52,126 nucleotides of DNA, taken from Acetofilamentum sp. (GTDB lineage: Bacteria > CAIWAD01). Positions 47,651 to 52,126 of this stretch are shown piece by piece. Under the pieces are notes generated by a model that was given only the letters and a program-made list of their open reading frames with translations, was not told the origin of the DNA and did not search any database. The translations under genes were made by a program, and so were the position numbers. The DNA lies in the NCBI GenBank assembly GCA_020726405.1, contig DYSB01000004.1, positions 1 through 52,126 on the forward strand, given 5' to 3'. Position 1 is the stretch's first letter. The number at the start of each line of letters is the position of its first letter.

Positions 47651-48112
47651 ATGCGCCGTCCGTTTATCCCTGTTGTCGCCGTGCTGCTGTTGGCCCTGGG
47701 AATTCCGGCGGTCCACGCCCAACAGGTGGACTTGGCCGGGTTCAGTTACCTCTCGAACGGCCAGATCAGCCCGCTGGGGAATCCGGTGAACTTTGCCTCC
47801 GGGCAGGTTTGGAGCGGAAGGGTGCATGTGAACGGCTCTGCGGGTCGCTCCCCGTTGGGTTATCCCCAGTTCACGGGGCCCTTTTCCCAGACGGAGCCTG
47901 CTGTCAACAACCTGAGCGAAGGTGAGTATGACGAGGTGTTCCAAGGGGGATGGTGCATTCCCCATGCCCCGCTGGAATGGGACTTCGAGGCAGACCTGGC
48001 GCTGATCCGCCAGGTCTGCCTGCCCGAACACCGCTGGGCGGCGGGCCTGCATCTGCTGCGCTTGCGGCACGCGGGCGGCGTGGAAGTGCGGAAGCTGTTG
48101 CTGGTGAAGTGA
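47651..48112 (+). CDS. Short exported protein with remnant of a sorting domain
   Basis: The 153-residue product has a signal peptide (RPFIPVVAVLLLALGIPAV, ending HAQ) and starts at ATG 47651 right behind AGGAGG. Residues ~25-110 are a beta-rich region of unknown family. The end, WAAGLHLLRLRHAGGVEVRK and LLLVK, matches the last two strands and tail of a FlgD-Ig sorting domain, but the NPFNP part and earlier strands are absent. An internal deletion probably fused the body to the tail. Export may still work. Confidence 0.75.
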   Translation: MRRPFIPVVAVLLLALGIPAVHAQQVDLAGFSYLSNGQISPLGNPVNFASGQVWSGRVHVNGSAGRSPLGYPQFTGPFSQTEPAVNNLSEGEYDEVFQGGWCIPHAPLEWDFEADLALIRQVCLPEHRWAAGLHLLRLRHAGGVEVRKLLLVK

Positions 48113-48189
48113 GTGCGGGAGCGATGCGGAAGTCCACTCTGGCGGGAGGCGCTTCCCTATATTCGGACGTCAAGGGAAGGGAGGAGCGC

Positions 48190-48825
48190 ATGCGCGTCAT
48201 GGCTCTGTTGGTGGGATTGTTGCTCTGGGCGGGTACGGCCGACGCCATTCTGCAACTGGATCTCCCCGCTGCCACACTGGACGAGGCCTGCCTGGACGGG
48301 CTTCAGGCCCGGTTGTATTGCGTGGGCAGTTCCCGACCCTGGCCCGCCACCAGCATCCTGACTCCCTCGGGCCATCCAGCCCACTGGCACCTGGTTTTCC
48401 AATATGACGACGAGTTGCGCGGCAAGCAGGTGGAAAGAGTGGAGCTGCAGGTGGGCAAGGAGCGCCGGCAATGGAAGCCGGGCAAGCAGGAGGCGGGCTA
48501 TCCCGTCGGTCCGGCCTTTCCCCTGACGGGCAAACTGCGGCCTCTGGGACCCTGCGTCGCCGGCGCAGCCCCCGCCCTGCTACGCTTGGTGCCCGATCCT
48601 AAATCGCGGGCGACTTTGATCCAAGTCCATCTGGGCCGAGAAGGGGCCATGCGACTCGAAATCCTTGATCTACTTGGGAATTCGGTTTCAACTTTGGGAA
48701 GCGGCAACCGGCAGCGCGGGATCCACAACTTCCTGTTCACTGGCGCGGGCTTACCCGCCGGACTCTATCTATTGAAGCTGGAAGTGGACGGACGGCGGGA
48801 GATTCGCAAGCTGCTGCTTTCCTAA
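48190..48825 (+). CDS. Exported protein with a divergent C-terminal sorting domain
   Basis: The 211-residue product has a signal peptide (RVMALLVGLLLWAGTADA). ATG 48190 is preceded by GGAGG; the frame is open to 48124 and further upstream. The body is not recognised. The C-terminal ~75 residues follow the FlgD-Ig pattern (MRLEILDLLGNSVSTLGSGN, LPAGLYLLKLEVDGRREIRK, LLLS) without the NPFNP motif. It probably belongs to the same export class as its neighbours. Confidence 0.75.
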   Translation: MRVMALLVGLLLWAGTADAILQLDLPAATLDEACLDGLQARLYCVGSSRPWPATSILTPSGHPAHWHLVFQYDDELRGKQVERVELQVGKERRQWKPGKQEAGYPVGPAFPLTGKLRPLGPCVAGAAPALLRLVPDPKSRATLIQVHLGREGAMRLEILDLLGNSVSTLGSGNRQRGIHNFLFTGAGLPAGLYLLKLEVDGRREIRKLLLS

Positions 48826-48887
48826 GCTGCCCAATGGCATGGCGCTTGCACTGAGCTCCGCGCACACGGCTCCCACCCCCGATTTCA

Positions 48888-48916
48888 TTGGTGGGATCGT
48901 TTCGGAACTTTACATT
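48888..48916 (+). promoter_or_regulatory. Candidate promoter of the 48949 gene
   Basis: TTGGTG (48888-48893) and TACATT (48911-48916) are spaced by 17 bp in an AT-rich patch. A start near 48923 would leave a ~26-nt leader containing GGGAG. It may also drive the next gene at 49529, which follows after 13 bp. Confidence 0.4.
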
Positions 48917-48948
48917 CGACACAAAAAACAGCTAACCGGGAGAATCTT

Positions 48949-49515
48949 GTGAGAGTCCTGCGTACCGCCGGGTGTGGGTTGGTCGGCCTTGTTCTTTGTT
49001 GTTCCCAGGCCAATGCCCAGGGCGCCGACGATCCCCGCATGGCAGCCCCCGAAACGTCCTCCGGCATGCCCATGGTCCTGCCGGGCTATGCCCAGTTGGA
49101 AGGCTTCACCCTGACGGAGCCTGGCAGCATGAAGCCCCTGACCCATCGCCACATCGAGGTCATCACCGTGACGGGCGAAGTGGATCCCCCCTTCGCGGAC
49201 GGGGATGACCGCATCCAGACCGTCAACCCGGAGTACAATGAGCCGCGCTTCAAGGAACTGATGAACCAGTTCCCGGGCCTCGTGAAGGCCACCATGACGA
49301 TCTTCGTGGAAGAGCCCGATGCCGGCGACACGCGCGTCCAGCTCTGGGAGCGGGTGATTGTGCGCGTTTACGATTCCGAGGACAAGGATACGGCCCGCCA
49401 CTACTGCGACACCACTCCCTGGAAAGCGCAGCCGGGCTTCAACGACATCACGCCCAAGCAAGTCCAGTTCGGGGCGTGGAAGTCCATCAAGAAGAGCCAC
49501 AGCAACTCTAAATGA
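48949..49515 (+). CDS. Exported hypothetical protein
   Basis: The 188-residue product starts with GTG 48949, 6 bp after GGGAG. It has a signal peptide (LRTAGCGLVGLVLCCSQANA). The mature part is polar: FTLTEPGSMKPLTHRHIEVI, DPPFADGDDRIQTVNPEYNE, KATMTIFVEEPDAGDTRVQL, VIVRVYDSEDKDTARHYCDT, ending with a Lys/Ser tail. I do not recognise the family; it looks like a single beta-rich domain. It lies 13 bp before the beta-helix protein gene and is probably co-transcribed with it. Confidence 0.75.
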   Translation: MRVLRTAGCGLVGLVLCCSQANAQGADDPRMAAPETSSGMPMVLPGYAQLEGFTLTEPGSMKPLTHRHIEVITVTGEVDPPFADGDDRIQTVNPEYNEPRFKELMNQFPGLVKATMTIFVEEPDAGDTRVQLWERVIVRVYDSEDKDTARHYCDTTPWKAQPGFNDITPKQVQFGAWKSIKKSHSNSK

Positions 49516-49528
49516 AATGGGGTCTCCC

Positions 49529-51700
49529 ATGAAGAAACTCTCCCTGCTGACATTGTTGACCTTGGCTGGTGCTAGCTCCTCGTGGGCGATCTACCAGTTC
49601 GACGTGCGCATCGAAGACATGGTCGTCATCGACTGCTGGAACCCGGCCACCTGCGCGGCCACGGAAGGCTCCATCACCATCGTCAATGACAACGACGAGA
49701 CGGACGTGCGGATCATCCCCGCCAGAATCATCCAGGGCGGCATTCCGGAGGCCTATGGCTTCGTGTGCGACGCCGACGAACAGGTGGACAACTGCGAAGG
49801 TGACGACAGCTTCACCATCACCGAGCGCCGTGCCCACTTCGAAGGCCCCGGTTTCCGCTACGACCTTGTGCGGACCCAGATGATCCCCTACCCCTGCAGC
49901 ATTCCATTCCCCACACGGATCATTCCGCAGGCCGCCGACGGCTGCTGGATACCCGTGCAGGTCCCGGAGTGGACCTGGGAGAATTATCCCGAGGGTCTGG
50001 TGGAAGTGGTTGAAGACTTCGTGATCGCGGCCGGCGTGACCCTGTTCGTCGAGCCGGGCATCCACGCCAACATGGGCCCGGGCGTCAAGATCATCGTCCA
50101 GGACGGCGGCGACGTGGACGCCCAGGGCACGCTGGAAGACGGCATCGTATTCTACGGCCAGGGCTGGGGCGGCTTTGACTTCGAGGCCAACTCCGACGCC
50201 ATGATGCGCTTTGTCACCGTCAAGAACGTGGCCTCCACGGACGACGGCGGCGCGTTCAACGTCGCCAGCGGCGCCTGGGTGCGGATCTTTGATTCCATCA
50301 TTGCCCACAACAGCACCACGGGTGAAGGCGGCGCGGCCTTCGTGCAGGACAGCGGCATCTTGTCGCTGAACAGCTGCACGGTCTCCGACAACATGGGCGC
50401 CACTGTCGGCGGCGTCTATTTGAGCGGCGACCTTGCCCAGTTCGAGTGCAGCATGTCCATCATGAGCTTCGCCTCCCCGGCCAACACCGAGCTGGTGGGC
50501 ACGGGCTACGCGAACGTCGGCTACACGAACATCTATCCCCAGGACACCGGCTTCCCCGAAGGGATGGAAGTGTTGAGCTGGTACTGCGACCCGGGCTACG
50601 TGGACGCGGCCAACTTCAACTACTACCCGTCCTTCTGGTCGGTTGAGGATCCCACCGTCGTGAACTGCCTCATCGATGCCTCCCCCAACGAACTCGAGTA
50701 CGACCCCGACGGTACCCCCGGCGACCTGGGCGCCCTCCCCTTCGACCAACACGAAATCATGATGCCGGCGACGATCCTCACCGTGACCGACCGTCCCAAC
50801 GATCAGGGCGGCTTCGTGCTGGTGGAGTTCCTGGCCTCCCCGAACGACGGCTCCCTGCTGAATCCGACCACCATGTACTCGGTCTGGATCCAGTATCCCG
50901 GCATGAGTGGTGACGAGTGGGTGTCCGCCGGCACGGTGGCCGCCATCGCCAACCCCGAGCAGCACTACTTCGTGCAGGTACCGACGCTGGACGACCAGTT
51001 CGACGGCAATGAAAACATCCACTCCTTCATGATCGGCACCCACAGCGTGCACTTCCCGGTGCCCGCCCCCTCCGCCGTGATGACCGGCTTCTCCCTGGAC
51101 AACCTGGCCCCGGTCGCCCTGGCCTACACCAACGTGGGTGAATGGTATTACGACGTCTATCCGCCCAACGAGGACCGCATCGAGCTGAGCTGGGCCTCCA
51201 GCCCGGCCAATGACTTCTCTCATTACGAGGTGTGGACTTCCCTGGTGGACGATTACAGCACGGCCGAGCTGTTCTACACGGGCCCTGCGACCAGCAGCGT
51301 TTGGACCACCCCCTTCGGCGAGTTGGAAGAGGGCGACTACCTGTACTTCTGGGCCTTTGCCGTGGACGAACACGAAAACGGTGGCGTCGCGCTGCAGGGC
51401 GATGCCATCTATGTGGGCGTGAACGAGCGCCTGCCGCGCTCCTATGAGCTGGCCCAGAACTTCCCGAACCCCTTCAACCCCTCCACCACCATCAATTTCG
51501 CCTTGCCGCAGGCCGGCCAGGTGAAGCTGTCCGTCTACAACATGCTGGGCAACGTGGTGGCCACGCTGGTCAATGGCCAGAAGGCCGCGGGCAACTACAG
51601 CGTGAAATTCGACGGTAGCCAGCTGGCCTCGGGCGTCTACTTCTACAAGCTGGAGGCCGCGGGCTTCAGCGATCTGAAGAAGATGATCCTGGTCAAGTAA
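49529..51700 (+). CDS. Secreted beta-helix protein with FlgD-Ig-like sorting domain
   Basis: The 723-residue product has a signal peptide (KKLSLLTLLTLAGASSSWA). The N-terminal Cys-containing domain (YQFDVRIEDMVVIDCWNPAT, then CAATEGSITIVNDNDE) is shared with the next gene. A right-handed beta-helix follows at about 160-310 (GVTLFVEPGIHANMGPGVKI, ILSLNSCTVSDNMGATVGGV). Beta-sandwich/Fn3-like parts lead to a complete sorting domain: AQNFPNPFNPSTTINFALPQ, LASGVYFYKLEAAGFSDLKK, MILVK. It is likely surface-exposed or released. ATG 49529 lacks a strong ribosome-binding site; coupling to the preceding gene is likely. Confidence 0.88.
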   Translation: MKKLSLLTLLTLAGASSSWAIYQFDVRIEDMVVIDCWNPATCAATEGSITIVNDNDETDVRIIPARIIQGGIPEAYGFVCDADEQVDNCEGDDSFTITERRAHFEGPGFRYDLVRTQMIPYPCSIPFPTRIIPQAADGCWIPVQVPEWTWENYPEGLVEVVEDFVIAAGVTLFVEPGIHANMGPGVKIIVQDGGDVDAQGTLEDGIVFYGQGWGGFDFEANSDAMMRFVTVKNVASTDDGGAFNVASGAWVRIFDSIIAHNSTTGEGGAAFVQDSGILSLNSCTVSDNMGATVGGVYLSGDLAQFECSMSIMSFASPANTELVGTGYANVGYTNIYPQDTGFPEGMEVLSWYCDPGYVDAANFNYYPSFWSVEDPTVVNCLIDASPNELEYDPDGTPGDLGALPFDQHEIMMPATILTVTDRPNDQGGFVLVEFLASPNDGSLLNPTTMYSVWIQYPGMSGDEWVSAGTVAAIANPEQHYFVQVPTLDDQFDGNENIHSFMIGTHSVHFPVPAPSAVMTGFSLDNLAPVALAYTNVGEWYYDVYPPNEDRIELSWASSPANDFSHYEVWTSLVDDYSTAELFYTGPATSSVWTTPFGELEEGDYLYFWAFAVDEHENGGVALQGDAIYVGVNERLPRSYELAQNFPNPFNPSTTINFALPQAGQVKLSVYNMLGNVVATLVNGQKAAGNYSVKFDGSQLASGVYFYKLEAAGFSDLKKMILVK

Positions 51701-51718
51701 GTCGATCCTGATCCATCG

Positions 51719-51752
51719 TCCCGGGGGGCCGCGAGCCCCCCGGGATTTTTTT
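51719..51752 (+). terminator. Strong Rho-independent terminator
   Basis: An 11-bp perfect stem (TCCCGGGGGGC at 51719-51729, GCCCCCCGGGA at 51735-51745) has a 5-nt loop and is followed by seven T (51746-51752). It ends the 48949-51700 unit and isolates the paralogue that follows. Confidence 0.92.
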
Positions 51753-51857
51753 GTTCCCCTTCCCCCCGCCGCACGCTCCACAAGCCCAACCCTGAAGAGC
51801 AGCCCTGACGTGCACCGAACCGGTGCGCGAAGCGCGCGTGTATCACAGGAGACGAAC

Positions 51858-52126
51858 ATGAAGCGGCAAACGTGGCTCCTGGTCCCATTCGCATTCGCGG
51901 TGCTGACCGCCGCGCGCGGTGCGTGGGCCGTGTACCAGTTCGACGTGCTCGTGGATGACCTGCTTACGGTGGATTGCTGGAACTCGGCCACCTGCGCGGC
52001 CACGGCGGGCTCCATCATCAACGACGCCGACGAGTCGGAGTCCTACGTCGTGCCCTGCTCCATTTTCCTGGGTGGAGTGCCGACGGCGTACTCCTTCAGC
52101 GCCGATGCGGACGACATTGCGCATTG
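51858..52126 (+). CDS. N-terminal part of a paralogous secreted protein (continues beyond the window)
   Basis: ATG 51858 follows AGGAG with 7-bp spacing. The 89 visible codons encode a signal peptide (LLVPFAFAVLTAARGAWA) and then YQFDVLVDDLLTVDCWNSAT, CAATAGSIINDADESESYVV, GGVPTAYSFSADADDIAH. This aligns closely with the N-terminal domain of the preceding 723-residue protein, so the two are tandem paralogues. The C-terminal part is outside the window; a sorting domain would be expected. Confidence 0.88.
   Translation, partial: MKRQTWLLVPFAFAVLTAARGAWAVYQFDVLVDDLLTVDCWNSATCAATAGSIINDADESESYVVPCSIFLGGVPTAYSFSADADDIAH

Noticed and set aside
49508-52021. 837-codon minus-strand frame opposite the secreted beta-helix protein
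   Set aside because: It spans two genes, a strong terminator and their spacer, and has low-complexity V/G/H/D content; a shadow frame.

Overview
The window is a GC-rich bacterial chromosome segment. Several secreted proteins end in a FlgD-Ig-like C-terminal sorting domain: an NPFNP-type motif, a beta-sandwich, LASGxYxxxL, and a final basic-hydrophobic tail. This architecture is typical of the FCB superphylum (Bacteroidota/Fibrobacterota relatives and many uncultured phyla). High GC, a RecBCD enzyme, and HprK with mannose-type PTS IIA/IIB fit an uncultured GC-rich FCB-type phylum. I cannot name the phylum from the sequence alone. No rRNA, tRNA, CRISPR array, IS element or phage gene was found.

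Layout. Positions 1-9.6 kb are accessory: the tail of one sorting-domain protein, a frameshifted sorting-domain protein, and a convergent pair for a GH57-like glycoside hydrolase and a protein with three starch-binding-like domains. A frameshifted LVIVD-repeat protein and a decayed ABC permease follow. From 9.6 to 11.9 kb (minus strand) lies a YtrA-type gntR-ABC ATPase-permease operon, preceded by nine tandem 11-bp repeats. From 12.2 to 13.1 kb are three small damaged genes. From 13.2 to 21.75 kb an intact, tightly overlapping recC-recB-recD operon encodes the RecBCD helicase-nuclease. From 22.0 to 25.2 kb (minus strand) are two TPM-domain proteins with LemA, a frameshifted DUF3788 protein, a 36-residue lysine-rich protein too short for normal ORF callers, and a flavodoxin-fold reductase.

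From 25.4 to 34.1 kb (plus strand) a chimeric secreted protein is followed by rrf2-sufB-sufC-sufD-sufS, a SufT/DUF59 protein, a B3/B4-domain protein, a truncated DUF6687-like protein and a NUDIX hydrolase. After a 538-bp intergenic mosaic of hairpins and repeats comes an AtuA (DUF1446) pair. A large secreted M14 carboxypeptidase and a panD-secreted TPR pair lie on the minus strand. From 40.9 to 47.4 kb (plus strand) are smg, topA, xerC, hpf, hprK and PTS IIA/IIB genes without any IIC, IID, HPr or EI. The right end (47.6-52.1 kb) holds exported proteins, including a tandem paralogous pair with a shared Cys-containing N-terminal domain.

Theme. Housekeeping operons are intact, whereas accessory genes show repeated damage: single-base +1 frameshifts, an in-frame stop, internal deletions and truncations. 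The two longest intergenic regions share the same repeat vocabulary. The most interesting leads are this repeat mosaic, the one-directional frameshifts, the permease-less PTS/HprK module and the DCWN-ATCAAT secreted protein family.
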